Source: CAJCJE01 sp963818685 (GTDB lineage Bacteria; Actinomycetota; Actinomycetes; Mycobacteriales; Pseudonocardiaceae). From it: DNA of 64,000 bases. The notes under the pieces are model-generated. The model saw only the letters and a list, made by a program, of their open reading frames with translations. It was not told where the DNA came from and did no database searches. The stretch is taken from the NCBI GenBank assembly GCA_963818685.1, contig CAWFTJ010000003.1, forward strand, positions 62,001 through 126,000, written 5' to 3'. Position 1 is the first letter of the stretch, and each line of letters starts with the position of its first letter. Positions 25,958 to 34,645 of this stretch are shown here, piece by piece. The position numbers were made by a program, and so were the translations under genes.

Positions 25958-26106
25958 GATACAGAACGAGGCTTGTGAGACACGGCACGTCGATCGTCGC
26001 CCGATCGTGCGAGTGGCGATACCGGGCGGTCTTGACCGGCCGGCCAACCAAGGCACATAATTCAGGCGTCTCGGACTGTCCGTCTCGGATTGTGGAGGTG
26101 AGCACG

Positions 26107-26484
26107 ATGGTTGAAGCTCAAGTCTCGCCTCGGGCCTGGGCCCGCTGGTCGGACTGGGTGGAAGTCGTTGTCGGTGTGGTCGCGTTGCTCTCGCCGCTGC
26201 TGTGGCTGGACACGTCGACCAGGACCATGTGGACCATGGTCATCCTCGGTGCGCTGATCGCCATCGACGGTCTGGTGTCGCTGGCCGCGCCGAGGCAGAT
26301 GGCCAGTGAGACCGTTCAGGCGGCGCTGGGCATCCTGTTGTTCATCGCGCCGTGGGTGATGGGCTTCGTCGCCAACTCCGGCGCGGCGTGGACCAGCTGG
26401 ATCGCGGGCGCGTTGACCATCGTGGCCAGCGGCCTCGCGCTACCGGTGATGCGCACGACGCACCGGCTGACCGGTCAACACTGA
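26107..26484 (+). CDS. SPW-repeat membrane protein
   Basis: 125 residues from ATG 26107 (GGAGG upstream). Four hydrophobic helices in two similar halves: WSDWVEVVVGVVALLSPLLW and later AALGILLFIAPWVMGF, each with the Ser/Ala-Pro-x-x-x-x Trp-type SPW motif. Integral membrane protein of unknown function. Divergent from ccr and 25 nt before the TetR gene, possibly in one transcript with it. Confidence 0.85.
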   Translation: MVEAQVSPRAWARWSDWVEVVVGVVALLSPLLWLDTSTRTMWTMVILGALIAIDGLVSLAAPRQMASETVQAALGILLFIAPWVMGFVANSGAAWTSWIAGALTIVASGLALPVMRTTHRLTGQH

Positions 26485-26509
26485 GGTCAACGGGGAGGAT
26501 GATGCGCTC

Positions 26510-27088
26510 TTGGGTACCAACGAGCCAGCAGACGACTCGTCCCGGGAGCGCATCCTCGCCGCGGCCGAGGAACTGTTCGCCGAATCCGGATTCGAGGCGA
26601 CCCCGACCTCTCGCATCGCCGAGCGCGCGAACGTCCCCAAAGGACTCGTGCACTACTACTTCCGCCGCAAGGCCGACCTGCTCGTCGCGCTGATCGACCG
26701 GTTGCCGGAGGAACACCTCGACACCGCCGCGATCGCCGTGCCCGGCGACGTCGCGGCCAGCCTGCGCGCGCTGGTCGCCGTGCTCGACGCGCGCATCGAG
26801 TCATCCCAACTGCTCTCGCACCTGCTCTGGCGGGAGGCCGACACGCACGAGGCAGTGCGCGAGGCCATGCAGAACCGCTACCGAGGCGTGGTTGGCCAGA
26901 TCCGCGCGGTCATCGCGGCGGCGCGCGGAGCCGACGTGCCGGCGGCGGATACGGACAGCGCGGCCGAACTGCTCGCGTTGGCGGTCAGCTACCGGCACTC
27001 GGTGGCCAGGCACGACGAGGGCACCTCCCGGATCGACCGGGAGATCGACTTCATCGCGGCCGCGCTGGAACTCGGCGCGGGACGTTAG
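26510..27088 (+). CDS. TetR-family transcriptional regulator
   Basis: 192 residues from a TTG start at 26510. The N-terminal helix-turn-helix reads RERILAAAEELFAESGFEAT, SRIAERANVPKGLVHYYF, RRKADLLVALID. The C-terminal ligand-binding part is helical and has no clear family. No ATG exists in this frame nearby; two ATGs at 26499/26502 are out of frame. Its location between ccr and the epimerase makes it the nearest candidate for the protein that binds the GTTAC-N6-GTAAC sites, but this is inference. Convergent with the epimerase gene, with overlapping stops. Confidence 0.88.
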   Translation: MGTNEPADDSSRERILAAAEELFAESGFEATPTSRIAERANVPKGLVHYYFRRKADLLVALIDRLPEEHLDTAAIAVPGDVAASLRALVAVLDARIESSQLLSHLLWREADTHEAVREAMQNRYRGVVGQIRAVIAAARGADVPAADTDSAAELLALAVSYRHSVARHDEGTSRIDREIDFIAAALELGAGR

Positions 27089-27537
27089 CGCTGTTGGTTT
27101 TTGGCTGGCTCTACCAGTTCGACCAGCACGCCGCCCGCGTCCTTGGGGTGCACGAAGTTGACCCGGCTGTTCGCGGTGCCGTGCCGGGGTTCCGGATACA
27201 GCAGCCGCAGGCCCCTGGCGCGGATCGCAGCGCTGGCCGCCTCGATGTCCTCGACGCGGTAGGCGACCTGCTGGATGCCGGCGCCTCGGGTGTCGATGAA
27301 CTTCGCGATGGTGGACTGCTCGTTCAAGGGCGCCAGCAGCTGGATGGCCGTCGCACCCTCCGGTGCGCCGTCGGCGGCGAGCATGGCCTCGCGCACACCC
27401 TGCTCCTCGTTGGTCTCCACGTGCGTCACCACGAAGCCGAAGGTGTCGCGGTAGTAGGCGATCGCCTCGTCGAGGTCGGGGACCGCGATGCCGACGTGGT
27501 CGATGGCGGTCACGGAAAGGCCAAGCGCGGAAGTCAT
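27085..27537 (-). CDS. mce: Methylmalonyl-CoA (ethylmalonyl-CoA) epimerase
   Basis: 150 residues from ATG 27537. Glyoxalase/VOC fold: TAIDHVGIAVPDLDEAIAYY gives the first metal His, AIQLLAPLNEQSTIAKFI, then GIQQVAYRVEDI with another His-equivalent region, and GVLVELVEP with the final Glu. The motif order is that of bacterial methylmalonyl-CoA epimerase, which interconverts R and S forms of methylmalonyl- and ethylmalonyl-CoA for the B12 mutases. Divergent from the thiolase; the shared 153-nt region holds the 27605 palindrome. Confidence 0.93.
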   Translation of the reverse strand: MTSALGLSVTAIDHVGIAVPDLDEAIAYYRDTFGFVVTHVETNEEQGVREAMLAADGAPEGATAIQLLAPLNEQSTIAKFIDTRGAGIQQVAYRVEDIEAASAAIRARGLRLLYPEPRHGTANSRVNFVHPKDAGGVLVELVEPAKNQQR

Positions 27538-27604
27538 GACCGGAGGGTAGTGAAACTGAACCGGTTTTGATCGATAGCGCGTGACAGCGGTCATAGTGGC
27601 CATG

Positions 27605-27620
27605 GTTACCCGCCGGTATC
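27605..27620. promoter_or_regulatory. GTTAC-N6-GTATC palindrome between epimerase and thiolase
   Basis: GTTAC CCGCCG GTATC in the divergent region, 68 nt from the epimerase start and 71 nt from the thiolase start. One mismatch from perfect symmetry, with the same right half-site as the meaA copy. It could control both directions. Confidence 0.55.
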
Positions 27621-27690
27621 GTCGAGCAACGGCTTGCTCGTGCGAGCATTGCATTGTTCGTGTCAAACACTCCAATGATGGAGGCGTGGG

Positions 27691-28887
27691 ATGTCGCCGG
27701 TTTCCGGTTCTGTCATCGTCGCCGGGGCCCGTACCCCGATCGGGCGGTTGCTCGGTTCGCTCAAGGACTTCACCGGCCCGCAGTTGGGCGGCTTCGCGAT
27801 CAAGGCGGCGCTGGAGCGGGCGGGCGTCACCCCGGAACAGGTCCAGTACGTGATCATGGGCCAGGTGCTCACCGCGGGCGTCGGCCAGATCCCGGCCCGC
27901 CAGGCGGCCGTGCACGCAGGCATCAGCATGGACGTGCCAGCGTTGACGATCAACAAGGTCTGCCTGTCCGGTCTTGACGCGATCGCACTGGCCGACCAGT
28001 TGATCCGCGCAGGCGAGTTCGACATCGTCGTCGCGGGCGGCCAGGAGTCCATGACCCAGGCCCCGCACCTGTTGCCCAAGTCCCGGTCCGGCTTCAAGTA
28101 CGGCGACACCACCCTGGTCGACCACATGGCCTACGACGGCCTGTTCTGCGCGTTCGACCAGATGGCGATGGGCGCGTCGACCGAGAAGTACAACTCCCGC
28201 TACGAGATCACCCGCGCCGACCAGGACGAGTTCTCCGCTCGTTCGCACCAGCGCGCGGCGGCCGCGATCAAGGACGGCATCTTCGCCGAGGAGATCACAC
28301 CGGTCAGCATTCCGCAGCGCAAGGGCGATCCGATCGTCTTCGACACCGACGAGGGCGTGCGCGGCGACACGACCGCGCAGAGCCTGGCCAAGCTGCGCCC
28401 CGCGTTCGCATCGGACGGCACGATCACCGCTGGCTCAGCATCGCAGATCTCCGACGGCGCGGCGGCGGTCGTGGTGATGAGCAAGGCGAAGGCCGAGGAA
28501 CTGGGGCTGACCTGGCTGGCCGAGATCGGCGCGCACGGCGTGGTCGCCGGTCCGGACGCGAGCCTGCACGAGCAGCCGTCCAACGCGATCCGCAAGGCGT
28601 GCGAGAAGGCCGGCATCGACCCGAGCGATCTGGACCTCGTCGAGATCAACGAAGCGTTCGCCGCGGTCGGCGTGGTGTCCGCGCGCAAGCTCGGCCTTTC
28701 CGAGGACAAGGTCAACGTCAACGGCGGTGCGATCGCACTCGGCCACCCGATCGGCATGTCCGGCGCGCGCATCGCGCTGCACCTGGCGCTGGAACTGAAG
28801 CGGCGCGGTGGCGGCGTCGGCGCTGCCGGGCTGTGCGGTGGTGGCGGCCAGGGCGACGCGCTGATCATCACGGTGCCGAGCGCATAA
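27691..28887 (+). CDS. Acetyl-CoA C-acetyltransferase (thiolase)
   Basis: 398 residues from ATG 27691. Conserved thiolase motifs: acyl-accepting Cys in INKVCLSGLDAIA, VEINEAFAAVG, the base His in NGGAIALGHPIGMSGAR, and the C-terminal Cys in GLCGGGGQGDA. Condenses two acetyl-CoA to acetoacetyl-CoA or performs the reverse cleavage. Beside ccr, mce and meaB it probably supplies the first step of the ethylmalonyl-CoA route. It is followed at 9 nt by meaB. Confidence 0.94.
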   Translation: MSPVSGSVIVAGARTPIGRLLGSLKDFTGPQLGGFAIKAALERAGVTPEQVQYVIMGQVLTAGVGQIPARQAAVHAGISMDVPALTINKVCLSGLDAIALADQLIRAGEFDIVVAGGQESMTQAPHLLPKSRSGFKYGDTTLVDHMAYDGLFCAFDQMAMGASTEKYNSRYEITRADQDEFSARSHQRAAAAIKDGIFAEEITPVSIPQRKGDPIVFDTDEGVRGDTTAQSLAKLRPAFASDGTITAGSASQISDGAAAVVVMSKAKAEELGLTWLAEIGAHGVVAGPDASLHEQPSNAIRKACEKAGIDPSDLDLVEINEAFAAVGVVSARKLGLSEDKVNVNGGAIALGHPIGMSGARIALHLALELKRRGGGVGAAGLCGGGGQGDALIITVPSA

Positions 28888-28896
28888 TCTCCAAAG

Positions 28897-29868
28897 GTGC
28901 CGAAAGCATTTGATGTCTCCGAACTGGTCGACGGCGCGCGGGCGGGCAAGCCGCGCGCCGTGGCCCGGCTCATCTCGCTGATCGAGGACGCCAGCCCGCA
29001 ATTGCGCGAGGTGGCGAGCGCGCTCGCGCCGCTGACCGGGCGGGCCAGGGTGATCGGACTGACCGGTTCGCCCGGTGTCGGCAAGTCGACGTCCACGTCG
29101 GCCCTGGTCGCCGCGTTCCGCAAGCAGGGCAAGCGGGTGGGCGTGCTGGCGGTCGACCCGTCCTCGCCGTTCTCCGGCGGCGCGCTGCTCGGTGACCGGG
29201 TGCGCATGCAGGAGCACGCGACCGATCCTGGCGTTTTCATCCGCTCCATGGCCACGCGTGGCCACCTCGGCGGCCTGTCCTGGGCGACGCCGCAGGCGCT
29301 GCGGGTACTCGACGCGGCCGGTTTCGACATCGTGCTGATCGAGACCGTCGGCGTTGGACAGTCCGAAGTAGACATCATTTCGCTCGCGGACACCACGCTG
29401 GTGCTGCTCGCGCCCGGCATGGGCGACGGCATCCAGGCTGCCAAGGCCGGCATTCTCGAAGTTGCCGACGTGTTCGTCGTGAACAAGGCCGACCGGGACG
29501 GTGCGGACCAGGTCGTGCGCGACCTGAAGTACATGATCTCGCTCGGCCGGGTCGACCGCACCGGTCCGCGCTGGCGGATTCCGGTGGTGTCCACGGTCGC
29601 CTCCCGCAACGAGGGCATCGACGAGGTGATCGAGGCACTCGAAACGCACCACACCTGGCTCACCGAACACGGCGAGCTGGCGGCACGCAGGCTCAACCGG
29701 GCCACGGTCGAGGTCGAGGCGATAGCCGTCGAGCAGCTCCGCGAACGCTTCGGCGACCTGCGCGGCGGGGCGGTGCTGGAGAAACTCGCCGGCCAGGTCT
29801 CCTCCGGCACGCTCGACCCGTACGCCGCCGCCGATCAGCTGGTGGCGGGCCTGCGCGCGGAAGGTTAG
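28897..29868 (+). CDS. meaB: GTPase chaperone of B12-dependent mutases (MeaB)
   Basis: 323 residues from GTG 28897. G3E-type GTPase: P-loop GLTGSPGVGKSTSTSALV, VLAVDPSSPFSGGALLGDR, switch/Walker B region IVLIETVGVGQSEVDI, and base-recognition NKAD. MeaB gates loading of adenosylcobalamin into, and protects, methylmalonyl-CoA-type mutases. It sits 9 nt after the thiolase, likely in the same transcript, and its clients in this window are MeaA and IcmA. The stop overlaps the convergent peptidase stop. Confidence 0.95.
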   Translation: MPKAFDVSELVDGARAGKPRAVARLISLIEDASPQLREVASALAPLTGRARVIGLTGSPGVGKSTSTSALVAAFRKQGKRVGVLAVDPSSPFSGGALLGDRVRMQEHATDPGVFIRSMATRGHLGGLSWATPQALRVLDAAGFDIVLIETVGVGQSEVDIISLADTTLVLLAPGMGDGIQAAKAGILEVADVFVVNKADRDGADQVVRDLKYMISLGRVDRTGPRWRIPVVSTVASRNEGIDEVIEALETHHTWLTEHGELAARRLNRATVEVEAIAVEQLRERFGDLRGGAVLEKLAGQVSSGTLDPYAAADQLVAGLRAEG

Positions 29869-31598
29869 CCGAGGTGCCCGCGCAAGAAGGCCAGTTGCGT
29901 GCGCAGGATGCCCTCGGTGGCGGACGAGCCGAACGCCTGGTGCGCAATGCCGGGCAGCAGCACGACGTCGTGCGGTTTGCCGGCGGCCAGCAGCGCGGCC
30001 GACATGCGCAGCGTGTGCGCGGGATGCACGGTCGCGTCGGAAAGGCCGTGCATGAGCAGCAGTGGCACGGCCAGCTTCGGCGCGTCGGCGAGGAGGTCGT
30101 TGTCGTCGTACGCGGCGGGATTCTCGTCTGGCTGGCCGAGATAGCGTTCGCGCCAGCGCGCGTGGTAGAGCCGGGGATCATTCGGGGCCGCGCCCGCGAT
30201 GGCCGCGTGGAACACGTCTGGCCTGCGCAGCGCGGCAAGCAGGGCGATCGTGCCGCCGAACGACCAGCCCCGGATGCCCACCCGGCCCAGGTCGAGGTCG
30301 GCATGTTCGCGGGCGGCCGCGTGCAGGCCGGCGACCTGGTCGTCGAGCACGGGAACGAACGCGTTGCCGTGGATCTCGCGCTCCCAGTCCGGGCCGCGAC
30401 CTGGCGTGCCGGCGCCGTCGATGACGAGCACGGCGAAACCGTGCTCGGCGAACCACTGCGAGATCAGGTCGCGCCAGTCGCCACCATCGGTGACGCGCTG
30501 GCGGCCCGGTCCCGCGTACGGGTCGAGCAACACGGGCAGCGGCGTGCCTGGCTCATGCCAGGAGGGCAGGTACAGGTCGGTGCGTAACGCGCGCGGGCCG
30601 AGGACGAGGCGGATGCGGTTGGTGCTCAGCACCGGCTGCTCGGCATCGGACCTGATGCGCGGCTCGGTGGCTTCGCGCAGGCCGTTCTCGTAGGCGTGGC
30701 AACGGGTTTCGGTCGGCTGGGCGGATGCGGTGAACACGATCCGCTCGCCCTCGATCCGGCGCACCTCGCGCAGTTGCCGGCCGGCCGGGGTGACCGGTTC
30801 GCCGTCGATGGCGAGGAACCGGGTGCCGTCCCGGTCGAGGTGGGTGACCAGCCGACCGGACGCGGTGCGCGCGGGCAGGCCGGGGACCTCCTGCACCCAG
30901 CAGCGATCGTGCTGCTCGTGCCGGACCGTGGTCGCGCCGGTGTGCTCGTCGATGGCAAGGAAGCGCTCGGTGCGCTGGTCGCGGCTGAGGCCGACGGCGT
31001 ACGGGCCGTGTGCGTCCCAACCGGCCGTGACCAGGTACTCCAGCTCGAAGTCGACCTCGACGGACGAGCACGACAGATCGACGATGGCCAGGCTGATCAC
31101 CGGGTTCGGCCTGCCGACCGCGGCATAGCGGATCGCGCGCGGTGGCCGATCCGGCTCGGTCAGGTCGTCGAGGTACCAACTGTCCACTTGGGAAGCGTCA
31201 CTTCGCGCGACGAGGAGTTGGGTGCCGGACGGCGACCACCAGAAGTCGTCGACATCGGTGGCGATCGGCACGTCGATGCCGGTGACGTGCAGGGTCGACC
31301 CGCACAGGTACGCGATCCTGCCGCCACGCGGGCGCGGGCGGGAGATCGGGTCGGGGGTCGGGATGTGCCGGACGGTGCCGTCGGTGATGGTGTGCAGTTC
31401 GCCGCGGACCGCGCAGGCGATGGTGTGCACGTCGGTCGCGTACTCGTCGACGCCGTCGAGCAGGAGGCGTTCCGGGTCGTGCGACCAGAGCGCGCCGGAA
31501 CGCAGGAACAGCACGGTCGGACCGACCGTGATGTCGTGCGGGGCGTCGAGCCTGAAACGGTGGGTGCGATAGATCTGGGCCGGCAGCGAGTCCGTCAC
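29865..31598 (-). CDS. S9-family (prolyl oligopeptidase/DPP-IV-like) serine peptidase
   Basis: 577 residues from GTG 31598, overlapping the ArsR stop (GTGA). The N-terminal two thirds is a beta-propeller-like region with weak repeats (DDFWWSPSGTQLLVARSD; SLAIVDLS). The C-terminal alpha/beta-hydrolase domain has the nucleophile in VGIRGWSFGGTIALL, Asp in MHGLSDATVHPAHT and His in LPGIAHQAFGS. It cleaves short peptides; no signal peptide, so cytoplasmic. Translational coupling to the ArsR gene suggests joint control. Confidence 0.92.
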   Translation of the reverse strand: MTDSLPAQIYRTHRFRLDAPHDITVGPTVLFLRSGALWSHDPERLLLDGVDEYATDVHTIACAVRGELHTITDGTVRHIPTPDPISRPRPRGGRIAYLCGSTLHVTGIDVPIATDVDDFWWSPSGTQLLVARSDASQVDSWYLDDLTEPDRPPRAIRYAAVGRPNPVISLAIVDLSCSSVEVDFELEYLVTAGWDAHGPYAVGLSRDQRTERFLAIDEHTGATTVRHEQHDRCWVQEVPGLPARTASGRLVTHLDRDGTRFLAIDGEPVTPAGRQLREVRRIEGERIVFTASAQPTETRCHAYENGLREATEPRIRSDAEQPVLSTNRIRLVLGPRALRTDLYLPSWHEPGTPLPVLLDPYAGPGRQRVTDGGDWRDLISQWFAEHGFAVLVIDGAGTPGRGPDWEREIHGNAFVPVLDDQVAGLHAAAREHADLDLGRVGIRGWSFGGTIALLAALRRPDVFHAAIAGAAPNDPRLYHARWRERYLGQPDENPAAYDDNDLLADAPKLAVPLLLMHGLSDATVHPAHTLRMSAALLAAGKPHDVVLLPGIAHQAFGSSATEGILRTQLAFLRGHLG

Positions 31599-31951
31599 CG
31601 TTCGGCGAGCACAATGTCGAGCAGGCCGGGGAAGCGCGCGTCGAACTCGGCCTTGCGCAGCCGGTTCAGCCTGCGCGAGCCCTCGTCGCGCTGCTCGATC
31701 AGGCCGGTCGCGCGCAGCACCGCGAAGTGGTGGCTGCTGGTCGCCTTGGTCACCGGCAGGTCGAACGTGCCGCACGCCTTGGTCCAGTCCGGCGACTCGG
31801 CCAGTGCGCGCAGCATCAGCCTGCGCACCGGGTCGGCCAGCGCGTCCAGTGCGTCCTGCAGGCTCACCTCGGCCGGATCGCCGTGCGTGAGGTTGCGGGC
31901 GCGCGCGGATGTCGGGGCTGGCCCAGTGTTCGATTGTCGTCGTACACTCAT
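31595..31951 (-). CDS. ArsR-family winged-helix regulator
   Basis: 118 residues from ATG 31951, chosen for GGAGG 7 nt upstream; a longer frame to 32062 is not supported. Winged-helix motifs: LQDALDALADPVRRLMLRAL, TKATSSHHFAVLRATGLI and RDEGSRRLNRLR. No metal-binding Cys pair (CxC) is seen, so metal sensing is unlikely. Coupled to the S9 peptidase and divergent (46 bases between starts) from the SnoaL-like gene, which it probably also controls. Confidence 0.87.
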   Translation of the reverse strand: MSVRRQSNTGPAPTSARARNLTHGDPAEVSLQDALDALADPVRRLMLRALAESPDWTKACGTFDLPVTKATSSHHFAVLRATGLIEQRDEGSRRLNRLRKAEFDARFPGLLDIVLAER

Positions 31952-31997
31952 CTGGTCGACCTCCATCGAACATTCTACTGGGGAAACAGGGAGAGCC

Positions 31998-32492
31998 ATG
32001 CCGTCCTCGCACCTGACGCTGACCTTCGGACCGGCCAGCCGCAACCTGCTCGCCGAGGCCACCGACCCGGGCCGGGAAGGCGCGCTCGCCGCACTGGAGT
32101 CGTTCTACTACGCCCTGAACAACCGCGACGCCGACGTGCTCGCGCAGGTGTGGAGCGACGACGACCTCGTCCAACTGAACAACCCGCTCGGTGGCATCCT
32201 GCGCGGCCGCGACGCCATCGTCGAGCTGTACCAGCGGGTGTTCGACTCGCCTGCCAAGCTGGAGATCACCTTCGGCGACATCGTCGAATACGTCGGCCCG
32301 AACCACGCGGTCTTCGCAGGCCGCGAGACCGGCACGTTCGCCTCGCCCGACGGGACGCGGGTGCCCCTGTCCATCCGCACCACGCGGTACTTCGGTCATC
32401 TCGGCGGGCGCTGGGCGCAGCTGCACCACCACGGCAGCATCGACGACCCGGACCAGTTGCGCGCCTACCAGCGGGCCGTGCTCACGCGCTGA
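31998..32492 (+). CDS. NTF2/SnoaL-like protein, ketosteroid-isomerase fold
   Basis: 164 residues from ATG 31998 (GGAG upstream). Pattern of the SnoaL/NTF2 superfamily: ALAALESFYYALNNRDADVLAQVW, NPLGGILRGRDAIVELYQRVF, then strands ending RTTRYFGHLGGRWAQLHHHGSI. The pocket is suited to binding small molecules; the activity is unknown. It is divergent from the ArsR regulator and ends before a hairpin at 32496. Confidence 0.85.
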   Translation: MPSSHLTLTFGPASRNLLAEATDPGREGALAALESFYYALNNRDADVLAQVWSDDDLVQLNNPLGGILRGRDAIVELYQRVFDSPAKLEITFGDIVEYVGPNHAVFAGRETGTFASPDGTRVPLSIRTTRYFGHLGGRWAQLHHHGSIDDPDQLRAYQRAVLTR

Positions 32493-32495
32493 ACA

Positions 32496-32545
32496 GCCCC
32501 GTTGTCCAGGCCCGGCACGGTAGCGCGCGGGTCGGACAACGGGGC
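32496..32545. terminator. Hairpin between convergent SnoaL-like and sugar-binding-protein genes
   Basis: 12-bp perfect arms (GCCCCGTTGTCC at 32496-32507 and its complement 32534-32545) with a 26-nt loop that can itself pair partly. Located in the 69-nt gap between convergent genes; a likely two-way terminator. Confidence 0.72.
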
Positions 32546-32561
32546 CGTCGGCCGAGGAGGG

Positions 32562-33560
32562 TCAGCAGCTCGACTTGTAGGTGTACTTGGCGATCGCCGC
32601 CGCGTCGCTCTGGGTGAGCGACACCAGGTTGGTGGAGATCGACTTGGTGACCGGCTTACCGGTGATCGCGTTGACCACCTGGTCGACACCGTCGACGCCG
32701 ATGGTGGCCGGGTCCTGCGCGATCAGCGCCTGGAACGTGCCGGACTGGAGGTCCTGCACCTCCTGCGGGCTCGCGTCGAAGCCGACCAGCTGGACCGTGC
32801 CCTTCTTGCCGGCGGACTGTAGCGCGGTCGCCGCGCCCTGGCCGGTGTTCAGGTTGGACGCGAACACGCCGACCAGGTCGGGGTGGGCGGCCAGTTCCGA
32901 GGTCAGGATCTGGGTGGACTGCGCGACGTCGTTGTTGGTGTACTGCTGGGGCAGCATGGTCAGGTTCGGGTACTTCTTGATCTCGTTGGCGAATCCGGCC
33001 TCGCGTTCGTCCGTTGTGGACGTACCGGCGACGGTGTTGAGTACCAGCACCGAGCCGGTCTTGCCGTTGAGCAGCTTCGCCAGGGTGTCCGCGGCCAGCT
33101 CGCCGCCCTGGGTGTTGTTCGACGAGATGGACGATTCGACGATCGAGGTGTCCTTGAGCGCGGTGTCCACCTGGACGACCTTGGTGCCCGCTCGGGTGAG
33201 CGTCTGGATCGGGTTGAACATGGCAACGTTGTCAGTCGGCGCGATCAGCACACCGGCCGGCTTGTTGTTGACCACCGAGTTGACGATCGGGGTCTGTGCG
33301 TCGACCGAGAACTTCGGAGCGCCCTGCTGGGTGAGGCTGTAGCCCTTGCTGGCCGCCTCGGCCTTGGCCGCGCAGTAGATGGTCGTGTAGAAGGGTTCGA
33401 TGTCACCCGGGATGTAGACCAGATTCTTGTTGGCCGGCGCGGACGCCGCGTTACTGCCACCGCTCTGCCCGACCTGACCACTGCCGCCGCACGCGGCGAG
33501 CAGTGCGCCCGCGGCCACGATGACGCCGGCCACCACGATCGTGCGCGTCTTGTGCTGCAT
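32562..33560 (-). CDS. Sugar ABC transporter substrate-binding lipoprotein
   Basis: 332 residues from ATG 33560. Signal peptide with lipobox LLAACGGSG. Type 1 periplasmic-binding fold (RbsB/FrcB-like): LVYIPGDIEPFYTTIYC, VNNKPAGVLIAPTDNVAMF, VQVDTALKDTS, GAATALQSAGKKGTVQLVGFDASP and LIAQDPATIGVDGV. Captures a sugar outside the membrane for the permease 38 nt upstream in the operon. It is the last gene of the lacI-manA-ATPase-permease-SBP series, an unusual order, since the binding protein is often first. Confidence 0.93.
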   Translation of the reverse strand: MQHKTRTIVVAGVIVAAGALLAACGGSGQVGQSGGSNAASAPANKNLVYIPGDIEPFYTTIYCAAKAEAASKGYSLTQQGAPKFSVDAQTPIVNSVVNNKPAGVLIAPTDNVAMFNPIQTLTRAGTKVVQVDTALKDTSIVESSISSNNTQGGELAADTLAKLLNGKTGSVLVLNTVAGTSTTDEREAGFANEIKKYPNLTMLPQQYTNNDVAQSTQILTSELAAHPDLVGVFASNLNTGQGAATALQSAGKKGTVQLVGFDASPQEVQDLQSGTFQALIAQDPATIGVDGVDQVVNAITGKPVTKSISTNLVSLTQSDAAAIAKYTYKSSC

Positions 33561-33598
33561 TCCTTCGTTCCTCTCGTCTTTGAGCTGGACGTTTTTGG

Positions 33599-34645
33599 TC
33601 AGCGAGGCCGGTTGCGCCTGCGACGCTGGTCGAACCAGACGGCGGCGACCAGCACGATGGCGACCGCGATCGGCTGCCAGAACGGGGGGACACCGCTGAT
33701 GGTGAAGCCGCTGGTGAGCACCTGCGGAATGAACGTGCCGAACACGGTGCCCAGCAGGACGCCGGAGCCGCCGAACAGGCTGGTACCACCGAGGACGACA
33801 CCGGAGATGGCATTGAGGTTGTCCGTGGTGTGGCTGGCGATCGTGGTCGTGCCGTAGTAGGCGAGCGAGAGGAATCCGGCGACACCGGCAAGCAGACCGG
33901 TGAGCAGGTACACCCACAACAACTGCTTCTTGACCGGAATACCGACTCGACGGGCCGCCTCCGGGTTCGAGCCGACCGCATAGGTGTAGCGGCCGAACTT
34001 GGTGGTGTGCAGCAGCCAGGCGAAGAACAGCGTGATCACCGCGACGACGATCACCAGGTACGGGATGTAGAACAGGGTGCCGGAGCCGACGGTGTTGCGC
34101 AGCGCGCCCGGCACGGTCCGCACGTCGTTGCCGTCGGTGATCAGGTCGGCGACGCCGAGCGCGGCACCGAACGAGCCCAGCGTGACGATCAGCGGTGGCA
34201 CTCCGGCATAGGCGACCAGCCAGCCGTTGATCAGGCCCCACGCCCCGCCTGCCGCGATCGAGACGACCAGGCCGACCAGGATCAGGCCGACGCCGTCGTT
34301 GGTGGCGTCGCCGCCGCCGAGGCTCTGCATCACTTCGGCGCTGAGCACGCCGGAGAAGATCAGTACCGTGCCGACCGAGAGGTCGATGCCGCCGGTGATG
34401 ATCACGAACGTCATGCCGACCGCGAGCAACAGCAGCAGGCACAGCTGGATGAACAGCACCTGGATGTTGAACAGGGTCAGGAAGCTGCCAGGGTGCAGGA
34501 CGCTGAACGCGACGACGAGGCCGACCAGGATCACGCCGACCCACAGCGTGTTGGAGGCGCCGAGCTTCTGCCAGATGGTCGCTTCGGGCCTACCGGTCAT
34601 GTCCTCGGGCTGGAAGGCCGCCTTGGGTGTTTCGGTGTTCGTCAC
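33599..34645 (-). CDS. Sugar ABC transporter permease (RbsC/FrcC family)
   Basis: 348 residues from GTG 34645, overlapping the ATPase stop (GTGA). 8-10 hydrophobic helices; characteristic FVIITGGIDLSVGTVL near helix 3, APPLIVTLGSFG-like segment AGVPPLIVTLGSFGAALG, FGRYTYAVGSNPEAARRVGI (EAA-type contact with the ATPase), and ISGVVLGGTSLFGGSG. Forms the membrane channel, probably as a homodimer with two copies of the single-domain ATPase. Confidence 0.94.
   Translation of the reverse strand: MTNTETPKAAFQPEDMTGRPEATIWQKLGASNTLWVGVILVGLVVAFSVLHPGSFLTLFNIQVLFIQLCLLLLLAVGMTFVIITGGIDLSVGTVLIFSGVLSAEVMQSLGGGDATNDGVGLILVGLVVSIAAGGAWGLINGWLVAYAGVPPLIVTLGSFGAALGVADLITDGNDVRTVPGALRNTVGSGTLFYIPYLVIVVAVITLFFAWLLHTTKFGRYTYAVGSNPEAARRVGIPVKKQLLWVYLLTGLLAGVAGFLSLAYYGTTTIASHTTDNLNAISGVVLGGTSLFGGSGVLLGTVFGTFIPQVLTSGFTISGVPPFWQPIAVAIVLVAAVWFDQRRRRNRPR

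Noticed and set aside
26081..26099. 18 of 19 bases (CGTCTCGGATTGTGGAGGT) match the hairpin region at 47226
   Set aside because: A match of this length between two places in 64 kb is roughly expected once by chance, more so in G/C-rich DNA, and part is ribosome-site sequence. No shared regulation is claimed.
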